DNA of 64,000 bases, from assembly GCA_037447655.1 (NCBI GenBank), contig JBBHKE010003056.1, forward strand, positions 20,670 to 84,669. Direction: 5' to 3'. Source of the DNA: Zygnema cylindricum. Taxonomy: Eukaryota; Streptophyta; Zygnematophyceae; Zygnematales; Zygnemataceae. A program made the translations under genes and the position numbers. The notes beneath the pieces are model-generated. The model saw only the letters and a list, made by a program, of their open reading frames with translations, had not been told where the DNA came from and made no database searches. Shown here piece by piece: positions 35,604 to 45,670 of the stretch. Every line of letters starts with the position of its first letter. Within the stretch, counting starts at the first letter, position 1.

Positions 35604-37892
35604 TGTCATGCCGCATCTCGTCGGCTATTTTAGTTGTTTATATTTGGGTGTTAGGACGGGCAGCCGCTACACTAATTTGTATTTGGGTATTATTTGGGTC
35701 TCGCAGGACCGTACGACGTGTACCGTACGACCTACATTTTCCGTGATTTCCGGGATGGCGATTGGGTTCGTACCCGCGGTCCTACCGTACGACGTATAAT
35801 TTCCGCGATTTCCGTCGACGGCGGATTTGATTATTTCGCTTCGACCGTACGACTTACGCCGACCGGAATTCCCGCGGCCACGACTTACTGTACAATAGAT
35901 ATCTTACGCGATTTTCGCCGACGGTGGATTCGATTATTTTACATCCACCGTACGACTTACATTACCCGGAATTTCCGCGATTACAAATTGGACCGTATTT
36001 TCGGTCCTACCGTACCTACTTTCATTTCCGGAAATCCCGGCCGACGACAATTTTTAATCGTTTCGCGTAAAGTAGCATCCCCGCCGTCGACGCTGATTAT
36101 GTAATTTTCGTAACTTCGCATCTGGACGGTCGACGCAAATGACAGACAAATTCGCTGTCAGTTCTGACGAAGCTACGCTATTGGACTATTTTAAGTCGTG
36201 AACCATTTGGAGGTTCACGCATTTACATGTAGATAGGAAGGGTTTTAATTTGTAGGTTATAGATTTTGTAACGTAGGGCATAGGATTTCGGCCTCCTATT
36301 GGCCGAATCCAAACTTGACGCAAATATTTACATAGCACGCTGTACTCTGATTGGCTTGTTTTCGCTAGACGTAGTTTTGGTTACTTAGTTGATTTCGCAT
36401 CATTTCCTGCACACAATTTTCAAGTGCATGAATTATTCATTTGATTTATTTTCAGTATTGAGGATTCTCTGCAGCCATCTTTTTATTTGTAAAATTGTCC
36501 GGACAGCTTAGAGGCGATTTTTTGCCTTTGCGTGAAGCGTCTAGTTTTCTATTATATTATCCTTATCTTGTAAAGCCTTACAAATTAATCTATACGGCTT
36601 CGGCCAAGACCTACACGGTTTCCCTTCACTTTTCTCATCTTTTTTGAGTGGATTTCGACCGCGATCTCAAAACACAAACTTCTTTTCCCGATTGTGGCTG
36701 AACTTTAATTAGTGTGGAAGTTGCATTTGGGGTTATTGTTGTGTTGTTTTTATTTATTGTGATTGTGTATTTATTTCTATTTGGCTTTTGCGCATCTTTT
36801 GAGTTTGGTTATCTCAAACCTCATAAGTGTCGGGCATATTGTCATTTGCGGTTTTTATTTATCTTTCTCGGTTGTTTATGCTTTGATTTATTATATTTAA
36901 GTATGAATTCAGATTATCCTTGATAAGATAACTCCTGCAAGGAATATAAATAGACCGTGGGGCCTAGTGGTCATCCATCGGCTTAGTATTCCTGCACTTC
37001 AAAATTGTCTTATTTCCCTTTCTCGCTTGTTTGTTTTTATTTCAATTTCGGTTTTCTTTTTATTTAAAGAAAAAAAAAATATATATATATTTAAAAATAT
37101 ATATTTTTTGATATATATATAATTAGCTTTACATTTATAATTACCATTTGCTTGTTAGTTGATGTTTTATCTTATTGGCCAATTTTCGGCCAACGATATA
37201 CTACACTAACTTAAGCATTTGGTTTTTGTTTTTCCCATTTTTTGTTATATATCTCGAGCATCGTTTGCTCACATTGAGACATATTTCACTAAGGAGTGGA
37301 GTTAGTGGAGCGGATCCGTTCTTGGGAGCTCTGCAAAACTTCGGTTGTAGCAAACAACCGCAGTTCACCCTTGGCAATCACCAGATCGCTAAGAGTGTTA
37401 TGTAAGTATCACGATGCCTTGCGGGTGCAGGCGCGTGTTAAGGTAGGCGGTTGATCGTATAGAGGGATCGTGTTTGGAGTGGATTAGTGTTAATCCACTT
37501 GTATTGAGCATTGCACTCGTCCAGCTTTCCCTGCTTGCTATCTAGCCCTGAGTGGCCTTGGCTGAGTTTGCTTTGCCAGGAGTGGGATTTCTTCCATAGA
37601 TCTTGCCGTTGGAGGCATTCGTTAGCATTTTTGTGGATTGTGTCGCTTTAGATCTGCACTTGGAGTGCTTGGATAGTAAGTTATTGGCCTTTTTAGATCT
37701 GGCCCTTCGACCTTGTCCCCTTGTTTGCAGGGTAGAAGGTTTTGGTAATACGACTCCTTGATAGATCTGGCCATCGAGGCCTTGTTAGAGATTGATTGGC
37801 TGATTGGACAAAAGAGTGGTGTGGCCTGGCATTTGAAGCATATCGGATAAATCGGTTTTGTTATCTGGTCATCATTTGGTGTTATCATTTTT
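35604..37892 (+). other. Gypsy G 5' terminal region and leader
   Basis: About 2.3 kb before gag; the LTR/leader border is not clear and no primer-binding site could be assigned. From about 35708 to 36065 there are four or five diverged units beginning CCGTACGAC and containing TTTCCGCGATTTCCG-like text and GGATTCGATTATTT. An AT-rich palindromic stretch lies at about 37068-37125. No protein is recognised. Confidence 0.55.
35708..36065. repeat. CCGTACGAC-initiated tandem repeats in the 5' region of G
   Basis: Diverged units of roughly 60-100 bp start near 35708, 35789, 35849, 35948 and 36010. Shared words include CCGTACGAC, TTTCCG, CGACGG and GGATTTGATTATTTCG. Repeats at this place in an LTR can act as enhancers, which is inference. 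Confidence 0.6.
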
Positions 37893-39789
37893 ATGCCCAC
37901 CGATTGGGAGAATCTTGATTATCCTGTGGGAACCACTCGATCGTCGGCCTCGTTTAGGCCCACGGAATCCGGACCATCAGATTTATCTAGTCTTTTGGAC
38001 CACCCTTCCCTAAATATCTCGGGTCAAATTTCCCCTTGGGTTCGATCCACTCTCACCTCAATATCTTCCTTATCATCAGTCTCTTCCACATTTTTCGAAG
38101 AGGAATCTGACCGCGATTCCCTTGACGGGTCGGATTCCGATTCATTATCTTTTTGGTTTCCGCAAATTTCCAAGCTTGTTTTATCTCCAAGCATTCCATT
38201 ATTGGAAATGGCTTCCACATCCGAGGGGGGGGGGGCGCCTTCATTTCTGTTTTTCAGGAATGAAGGATACCATGACGTTATCGCATTTTCGAATGCTATT
38301 CGATACCGAAATGCGTGATCTTGCATTTCGGTACCAAGATCGGTTTGACCTACGGGTCGCTTTCTCTCTCTTAGGTCGTTACCTTGGAGGTTCAGCCCTT
38401 ACTCTTTATTCTCGCAAGTATGATTCCGTACTTGCGATGACAGAGTTCTCTCCGTCTTTTGCTGGGAGTCCTGCTATTATAGGACAACTAGAAATTCCAT
38501 ACCAACCGGCTATCCCGGAAGTCCTCGATCTCAACGGCGATGTTATAACACAAGCAGTTGCGGAAATACCGCAACAGTTTGCTATAGCCGCACGTGCTGG
38601 AATTCCAGCACGACCAGCGATGACGATCCCTATATTGGATCCGCTCTCAGTCATGTTCGAAATGTTGCAAGCGGAATACCGTATGCAAAACCCTGACCAA
38701 GTTCGGGAGTTAATGAACTTCGAACGGAAGTCAGGAGAGACCGCCCCTGCCATGCGTGCTCGCATGGAAGCTCTTCGTGAAGCATTGCCTGACTTGATGT
38801 CGGATGCTGAAGCTGTCCAAAAATTTGTAGGATAGTTTTCGAGTCAGTCTAAGAAATTCATCCAGAGTCACCTGACTCAAACGTATGGCTTGAAGTTCAC
38901 TTTCGACCAAGCTGCCCAGCATGCCGTGGAATACGAAATGCAAAATTGTTGGTGGGAAGCCCATGACCGACCTAAAGCGGTCCCGAAAGAACCGATTGTT
39001 CCACCATGGAACAATCCCCGTCCTAACAACCGGCCTCCTAAAGTCCCGGCCATGGGAACCCCACCTGTTGCTCCCGGAAACCGATTATGTTTCCGATGTG
39101 GGAAGACCGGGCATGATGCCCGAATGTGTCTAGACAAAACTGCTACCTGTACACATTGCAAGCAAACCGGACATTATGTCTATCGTTGTCATATAAAAAA
39201 CCCAGAATATTCATATCAAAACCAAATTAAGAGTGGTGGCATTCCAGCTCGATCCGCAAGGCCGGTTCAACCGATTAAAGAACCAGAAAAAAACACCACT
39301 CCACCTAAGGTATCTCGAAGAGAGAGAGAGCGTTTAGAAATGCAAGAGCAAATGGCGGCTATGATGAAAGAACAATTCGCAGCTTTCATGACGCAAATGA
39401 AGCCACAATTTACAGGCATGGCTCGCACTGTTGTACACATGCCCACGTTGGCAGGTCGAATCTTACGAGATTCCACCATCCAACAACGAGAGGCTACGTT
39501 TGACAAAGGTTCGACTGATCACAGTCGTGATGGTAAAACCCCTAACACACGTATTCCTTTGTCATTCACTAAAGAACCTTCTCCTCCCTTTTCTGAAACG
39601 GCTTCAGCCATCGCGGCTGAAGCTCTCAACATAGTGGATCGAACTATACATGAAGCACACCGCGTGAAAAAACGCTTGTGCATTCTTTCCGCTATGATTT
39701 CCGATTCACCAAAAATCTCTCCTATCTCCTTACTCTCCGATAGCGGGTTACAAGCACTTCACCTGCACAAAAATCTTGCTGCTATTTAG
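37893..39789 (+). pseudogene. Gypsy G gag with two CCHC zinc knuckles
   Basis: One frame runs from ATG 37893 to 38318. The continuation to 39789 lies in another frame, so there is a frameshift near 38290. The main body contains a capsid-like segment (ELMNFERKSGETAPAMRARM near 38700). At 39090-39190 two knuckles follow, CFRCGKTGHDARMC and CTHCKQTGHYVYRC, which would bind RNA. TAG stops interrupt at 38833-38835 and 39787-39789. A basic and Met-rich segment follows the knuckles. Confidence 0.85.
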
Positions 39790-40154
39790 CCTATTTCCAT
39801 AGAGGAGCGAAAGTCTCTCGATCCTCACATCAGTTTTTTGGATAATGCGAAGGGTGCATTGTTGATAAATCGTATAGCCCCTTCCTTGCCTCTCATGGAT
39901 ACGGGTGCAAATCCGATGATATTGGGCTCTAGCTTTGCAATGAAGCTTAGTCTAACTCCGGACAAGCTTCAGTCCACTTCTACTTGCTTGTTAACATCAG
40001 CGGGTACAACTGAACCGGTCCTAGGAATCACTAAGGAACCGCTGGTTTTCACGTTCCAGAACGAAACGGCCACAGACTTTGCTGAAATCTCGGTTCACGC
40101 TCTAGTCACTAAATGTAGTGACTATGAATGCCTAGTGGGACGGGACGTTATATT
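39790..40154 (+). pseudogene. Gypsy G aspartic protease, split by copia B
   Basis: The active-site motif LMDTGANPMILG begins near 39895, and the second half ends in YECLVGRDVIF, as in retropepsin-like proteases. The frame is interrupted at 40154 by element B and resumes at 45671 in phase. The protease would have cut the polyprotein. Confidence 0.85.
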
Positions 40155-40892
40155 TGTTGTTTTTAGAAAGCTTTAGTCCTCTTTATGCCTCAGCTGTGAG
40201 AGAGAGCTGTTCAGGACTTAAGCTATTTTTGGTTGAGTTCGGTTCAGTACTTACCGAAATTAGTGTGACAGTGAAGTTGGGAGTTCACGGTTCATTCACA
40301 CTTGGGACACGTGTCGTCACTTGGGAGAATGCGTGAGTATGTCCTCCGTGGACGTACGGAAATTCGGCAGGACTACTGGACTTCGTGAAGTCAATTCTAC
40401 GGTGCCAAATCCTCTAATCGGACCGCTGACAGCCGCCGCCAACAAATAGTGACGAGGCGTGACTAGATCATTATCACTTTACGTTGTCTGAACTTCGGTG
40501 TAAATATGTGTGATAGAATGTTAGAAGTACGGCTGGAATGCCTCCGTACAGCTTAGTGTAGTTTCGGTGTATAAAAGTAGGACTTAGTGAATTTGATTTT
40601 TAGGAACAAATGATATGAAAATTGTACACTCAGTTTTATGTAATTTCATTTCTACATATCTCACAGATTTGTGAGCGGAATTAATTGCAATTTTGTGTGT
40701 GTGTTCCTTTGTATGTTATCTACGTTGTGGCAAATTTTCAGGACGTTTGGAGCGTATTTCTGAAAGTTATAGTCTGTCAAAGTTGCTGTTCAGCCATCGG
40801 TATTTGTGGAAGCTTCCTCTCTTGATTTGTTCTACGATGACTACTGCTGCATCTTCTTCATCTTCAGTACCAACACTTGTCTCAGAACAACA
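40155..40892 (+). repeat. Copia B 5' LTR (738 bp) containing the gag start
   Basis: Begins TGTTGTTTTTAG and ends GAACAACA. A TATA-like GTATAAAAGTAG lies at about 40570-40581. The gag ATG at 40837 lies inside the LTR, and its frame runs through the LTR end into internal sequence. No TGG-type primer-binding site follows; the next bases are GGTCACGGGCC. Confidence 0.93.
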
Positions 40893-43800
40893 GGTCACGG
40901 GCCCGCCTTCACGAATTCCGGTCTTTGATGGACGTGAATATCTGTATTGGGCAGATTTGGTTAAGTCTTACTTCAAGCAAGTGAAACTTATTGATGTGTT
41001 AAATGGATCATTGGCAGAATCTGATGCCAGTTTTGATCAGAAAAATGACCAGGCTTTGCATTTAGTAAAGCTTATGATATCAAAAGAATTGCATATGACA
41101 TATATTAATGTTGCAAAGGCATCAGATTTGTGGGATGCATTGAAATCTTCTTATGTTAAAGCTAGTGACCAGCATGAGATTATAACTGCTGGTCAAATCT
41201 ATGAGTATAAGTACACAGGTGGTAGCATGGTGGAATACACTAATCGGTTTCGAATGTTACTGTCAGAAAATGCATGTTCTGGGGGGACTTTCTCCCCTTA
41301 TCATCAGGCCATGATTCTCCTAAAGGGGCTTCCTAATGAATATAAAGGAGCCTCAGATGAAATGAAAAAATTGTCTAAACCTCTTTGGAATTTGCAAACA
41401 GCTATAGAGTTTATCTTGGCAGAAGAGGCTACTCAGACAGTTTTAGGATTTGGAAAACCAGCTGTAGCATTTACGGCTCAGTTTCAGAGGGAAAATAGAT
41501 ATCAAGGGAATCAGTTTAATCCTCAGTTTGAGAAATGTGTTTATTGCTATACTGATGGTCACTCGTTCAGAGCTTTTCCTTTGTATATAAAAGCTCTTGA
41601 AACAGGTACCTTTCGGAAAGGATGGAGACACCGCGGACCTCCCATTTCCCAAAAACCTCCGAATAAAATTGTTGCATTTTCAGCGGAGGATACGGAATTG
41701 GAGAAGAAAAAGACCGAGGAAACGACACCTGATGTGATCAGTTTTCCAAAAACTGATGACAAAGAGTTCTTTGCTCTCGCCAAACTCGACATGATGGAAG
41801 GAGAAAAGGACCTCGGATGGATAATGGATTCCGGCAGCTCTTCACACATGTGTTGGAACAAGTCTTGGTTTAAGGAAATGTCTTCTATTCCTTTACGTCA
41901 GATCTTTTATGCTTGTGGCTATGCTGTTGAATCAAATGCCAAAGGAAACATAGATCTCGATTGTGTGATAGATGGAAAGGTTGTTAAGAGAACTTTGTAT
42001 GATGTCTTGTATGTTCCAAAGTTCAAGAAAAATCTGTTTTCTACTTCTGTAGCTGAAAGCAAAGGCTTTGAGGTTCTCCAGAAAAATGGCAAGAAAATAG
42101 TGAGCAAGAATGGAAGAGTAGCTCTAGTAGGAACTAGAGGCCCAAACTTTTTGTACCGCATGGACCTGGCTAATAAAATTGATTTTGCGTACTCCAGTGT
42201 CCTATGTGATAATGTTTTGTGGCATAAAAGGCTTGGTCATGTGCACCATGAGAGACTTACTAAGATGATAAACCATAATATGATAGAGGGAGTCAAGCTT
42301 GGTCAAAAAGAGTCCCATGTTTGTGATGGTTGTGCTCTCGGAAAGCTTCACAAGCTTCCTCTACCACAAGTTTCTGATCATCGAGCCACAAATCTCCTTG
42401 GTATTATTCACTCTGATGTCTTCGGCCCTTCCAAAGTTCCCTCTCTTGGTGGCAGCCGCTTCTTTGTCACCTTTACAGACGATTACTCCCAATATAGTCG
42501 CCTATACTTCATGAAGGAGAAGGGAGAAGTCTTCACTCACTTTAAGCACTACAAAATCTGGGCGGAGAAACTTCACGGCAAATCTATTCTTGCTTTGCGA
42601 ACGGATAATGGTGGAGAGTATGTATCTCATGCATTTGCTGATTTTTTGAAAGAGAATGGCATCTCTCGTGAATTTACTGCTCCGTACACACCGGAACAAA
42701 ATGGTGTTGCCGAGAGACTTAATCGGACTTTGACTGAATGTGCTCGATCTATGATGGCCGATAAAGGTGTGGATCCAAAGTTTTGGGGGGAAGCTTTTCA
42801 TTGTGCTTCTTATATCAGAAATAGAGTGGAAACCCGGGCTGTTAGGGGTAAGACACCTTATGAAGTTTGGACAGGCAAAAAGCCAAATGTTAGTCATTTT
42901 AGAGTTTTTGGTAGCAAATGTTTTATCTTGGATAATCTTCCTAATTGGAAGCTTAGTCCAAAATCTGTACCTGGCGTCTTCTTAGGCTATGATGATGAAT
43001 CTGCAGGTTATAGAGTGTATAATCCTCAGAGAGGATGTCTTCAAACAGCCAGGAATATTCAGATTAAAGAAGAAAGTCAATCTGTTGACGTTTTTAGCAT
43101 GGATGCAGCTGAAAGGAAAGAGAAAATACAAGAGTATATCATTTTTGAGCAGGTACCTTTTACTCCATCCTCTTCTACTTCTTCTACCTCTCTCCCAAAT
43201 GCCTCTGGGCCGTCTAATACTCTTTCTGGAGCTGCTCCTTCTGTCGATGCTCCTCCGAATACACGCCTTGTGCGGCAATCTAAGGAACCAACCGTTCCCG
43301 CGTCAGATTTTCCGGGGGGAAGAAGGCAAAGTAGCCGCCTTCGAGGCGACCGAGTTGAGAGTGCTTTTTCTACAAGCACAGGGGAGCCGCTTACTATTCA
43401 TGAAGCTTTTTCCGTTCCTGAAAAGGATTATTGGATCTCGGCTGCAAATGAAGAGATAAAGTCAATTATGGAAGCCCAAACTTGGGAACTTGTGGAGCTC
43501 CCACCGAACAGGAAAGCTATCGGTTGTAAGTGGGTCTTCAAATTAAAATTGAATCCTGATAATACAATTGAGAGATATAAAGCAAGACTGGTTGCTAAGG
43601 GATTTAGCCAAAAGGAGGGAATTGACTATGAACAGACCTTCTCTCCTGTGGTTCGCTTTCCTACTGTTAGAGTTTTGCTATCTCTTGCTGCAATAGAAGA
43701 TATGGAATTGCATCAGATGGATGTTAAGACAGCTTTCTTGCATGGTGATTTGGAGGAAGTAATTTATATGAAGCAGCCAGAGATGTATGCAGAAAAAGGG

Positions 43801-44736
43801 AAAGAAAATCTGGTCTGTAAACTGTTGAAGTCCCTTTATGGTCTGAAACAGGCTCCGAGGCAATGGAACCTGAAATTAGATGAGTTTTTAACCAATCTAG
43901 GCTTTACCAGGATCAGTTCAGATCACTCAGTCTATGTAATGCAAGGTGATGATGGAGTGATTTATGTGGCAGTTTATGTAGATGATTTGCTACTAATTAG
44001 CAAATCCATCAATGAGATTAATAAAATAAAATCAGCTTTGAATTCCCGGTTTGAAATGAAAGACTTGGGTGAGGCTAAGTATATTCTAGGAATTCAAGTA
44101 GAAAGAGACAGGAAACAGAAAATTATTTATTTAACTCAAAAGGAAGCAATTAAGAACATGTTAGAAAAGTTTGGCATGTCGGACGCAAAGGGGAGTGCCA
44201 CTCCTATGGAATTCAGGCAGAAATTGGAAGGCACGGAAACGGATGGTGGTGTTTTGGTTGATGGTTTCTTAGATTCAGGGGAGGCAGATTCTATGTCCTC
44301 CATTCCTTACAGGCAGATTGTCGGAAGCCTCATTTATTTCATGAATTGTACTCGTCCCGACATCGCAGCAGCGGTTGGAGCCTTAAGCCGAAGCCTTCAG
44401 AATCCAAGGAAATCAGACTATGAGGCAGCAAAGAGAGTTCTTCGTTATCTTGCAGGAACTCAAAATCTTAGACTCTCTCTCGGTGGAGAGGAAGTCAAAA
44501 TTCATACATGGAGCGATGCGAGCTACGGAGATATGCCGAGCCGACGCTCCACCACCGGATTCATTTTGAAGATCGGAAGTGGAACTTGCTGCTGGAGCAG
44601 CAAACTTCAGAAGGTAACGGCTCAGTCTACCATGGAGGCTGAGTACATGGCTGCCAGCTCGGCAGTTAAAGAGTTACTTTGGGTAAAAAGTCTCTTCTCC
44701 AAGAGCTTCTCTTTATGCAATCTGGACCACAGATAG
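40837..44736 (+). CDS. Copia B gag-pol polyprotein (1299 aa, 3' end frameshifted)
   Basis: A single frame encodes gag, protease (WIMDSGSSSHM near 41818), a pre-integrase HHCC segment (LWHKRLGHVH near 42217 and CDGCALGK), integrase with FTDDYSQYSR, LRTDNGGEY and TPEQNGVAERLNRTL, reverse transcriptase with VYVDDLLLIS near 43975, and RNase H (TWSDASYGD near 44507, STMEAEYMAAS). An upstream in-frame ATG at 40693 is also open, but 40837 matches the start of the related family. The gag knuckle reads CVYCYTDGHSFRAF, with the last Cys replaced by Phe. A net +2 indel near 44690 ends the frame early. Confidence 0.95.
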   Translation: MTTAASSSSSVPTLVSEQQVTGPPSRIPVFDGREYLYWADLVKSYFKQVKLIDVLNGSLAESDASFDQKNDQALHLVKLMISKELHMTYINVAKASDLWDALKSSYVKASDQHEIITAGQIYEYKYTGGSMVEYTNRFRMLLSENACSGGTFSPYHQAMILLKGLPNEYKGASDEMKKLSKPLWNLQTAIEFILAEEATQTVLGFGKPAVAFTAQFQRENRYQGNQFNPQFEKCVYCYTDGHSFRAFPLYIKALETGTFRKGWRHRGPPISQKPPNKIVAFSAEDTELEKKKTEETTPDVISFPKTDDKEFFALAKLDMMEGEKDLGWIMDSGSSSHMCWNKSWFKEMSSIPLRQIFYACGYAVESNAKGNIDLDCVIDGKVVKRTLYDVLYVPKFKKNLFSTSVAESKGFEVLQKNGKKIVSKNGRVALVGTRGPNFLYRMDLANKIDFAYSSVLCDNVLWHKRLGHVHHERLTKMINHNMIEGVKLGQKESHVCDGCALGKLHKLPLPQVSDHRATNLLGIIHSDVFGPSKVPSLGGSRFFVTFTDDYSQYSRLYFMKEKGEVFTHFKHYKIWAEKLHGKSILALRTDNGGEYVSHAFADFLKENGISREFTAPYTPEQNGVAERLNRTLTECARSMMADKGVDPKFWGEAFHCASYIRNRVETRAVRGKTPYEVWTGKKPNVSHFRVFGSKCFILDNLPNWKLSPKSVPGVFLGYDDESAGYRVYNPQRGCLQTARNIQIKEESQSVDVFSMDAAERKEKIQEYIIFEQVPFTPSSSTSSTSLPNASGPSNTLSGAAPSVDAPPNTRLVRQSKEPTVPASDFPGGRRQSSRLRGDRVESAFSTSTGEPLTIHEAFSVPEKDYWISAANEEIKSIMEAQTWELVELPPNRKAIGCKWVFKLKLNPDNTIERYKARLVAKGFSQKEGIDYEQTFSPVVRFPTVRVLLSLAAIEDMELHQMDVKTAFLHGDLEEVIYMKQPEMYAEKGKENLVCKLLKSLYGLKQAPRQWNLKLDEFLTNLGFTRISSDHSVYVMQGDDGVIYVAVYVDDLLLISKSINEINKIKSALNSRFEMKDLGEAKYILGIQVERDRKQKIIYLTQKEAIKNMLEKFGMSDAKGSATPMEFRQKLEGTETDGGVLVDGFLDSGEADSMSSIPYRQIVGSLIYFMNCTRPDIAAAVGALSRSLQNPRKSDYEAAKRVLRYLAGTQNLRLSLGGEEVKIHTWSDASYGDMPSRRSTTGFILKIGSGTCCWSSKLQKVTAQSTMEAEYMAASSAVKELLWVKSLFSKSFSLCNLDHR

Positions 44737-44904
44737 TGTGGTGTGATAATCAGGCAGCAATCGCTATTGCATCTAATCCCAGTCATCACTTTAAGAGTAA
44801 GCACATTGATATCAAGCTACACTTTGTAAGAGAAAAGGTGATGGGAAAAGTCCCAAATTCCCAAATTGAAGTTCTGTAGAGAGGCTTGTGGACTGAGTGA
44901 CTAG
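44679..44904 (+). pseudogene. Copia B out-of-frame end of RNase H
   Basis: Continues the RNase H text in a different frame (SLLQELLFMQ, WCDNQAAIAIASNPSHHFK, then VREKVMGK). A further deletion of roughly 60 bp relative to element A then jumps to the terminal PKLKFCREACGLSD before TAG 44902-44904. Both lesions affect only the last ~80 residues. Confidence 0.85.
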
Positions 44905-44920
44905 CAGAGTCTAAAGCTTT

Positions 44921-44927
44921 AGGGGAG
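44921..44927 (+). promoter_or_regulatory. Polypurine tract of copia B
   Basis: AGGGGAG directly abuts the 3' LTR start TGTTG and is the expected primer for plus-strand DNA synthesis. The same AGGGGAG tract precedes the 3' LTRs of A, D and F. Confidence 0.85.
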
Positions 44928-45665
44928 TGTTGTTTTTAGAAAGCTTTAGTCCTCTTTATGCCTCAGCTGTGAGAGAGAGCTGTTCAGGACTTAAGCTATT
45001 TTTGGTTGAGTTCGGTTCAGTACTTACCGAAATTAGTGTGACAGTGAAGTTGGGAGTTCACGGTTCATTCACACATGGGACACGTGTCGTCACTTGGGAG
45101 AATGCGTGAGTATGTCCTCCGTGGACGTACGGAAATTCGGCAGGACTACTGGACTTCGTGAAGTCAATTCTACTGTGCCAAATCCTCTAATCGGACCGCT
45201 GACAGCCGCCGCCAACAAATAGTGACGAGGCGTGACTAGATCATTATCACTTTACGTTGTCTGAACTTCGGTGTAAATATGTGTGATAGAATGTTAGAAG
45301 TACGGCTGGAATGCCTCCGTACAGCTTAGTGTAGTTTCGGTGTATAAAAGTAGGACTTAGTGAATTTGATTTTTAGGAACAAATGATATGAAAATTGTAC
45401 ACTCAGTTTTATGTAATTTCATTTCTACATATCTCACAGATTTGTGAGCGGAATTAATTGCAATTTTGTGTGTGTGTTCCTTTGTATGTTATCTACGTTG
45501 TGGCAAATTTTCAGGACGTTTGGAGCGTATTTCTGAAAGTTATAGTCTGTCAAAGTTGCTGTTCAGCCATCGGTATTTGTGGAAGCTTCCTCTCTTGATT
45601 TGTTCTACGATGACTACTGCTGCATCTTCTTCATCTTCAGTACCAACACTTGTCTCAGAACAACA
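44928..45665 (+). repeat. Copia B 3' LTR (738 bp)
   Basis: Almost identical copy of 40155-40892. It ends GAACAACA followed by the ATATT duplication. The gag start codon and first codons are therefore present here too, and the frame runs out into gypsy sequence for a few codons before TAG. Confidence 0.95.
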
Positions 45666-45670
45666 ATATT

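Larger units (their letters stand above)
40155..45665 (+). mobile_element. Young full-length copia element B nested in gypsy G
   Basis: It is bounded by 738-bp LTRs (40155-40892 and 44928-45665) and flanked by the 5-bp duplication ATATT (40150-40154 and 45666-45670). By eye the two LTRs differ at only about two positions (T/A near 40302/45075 and G/T near 40399/45172), so insertion is recent. It sits in the protease-methyltransferase junction of G. Confidence 0.96.
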
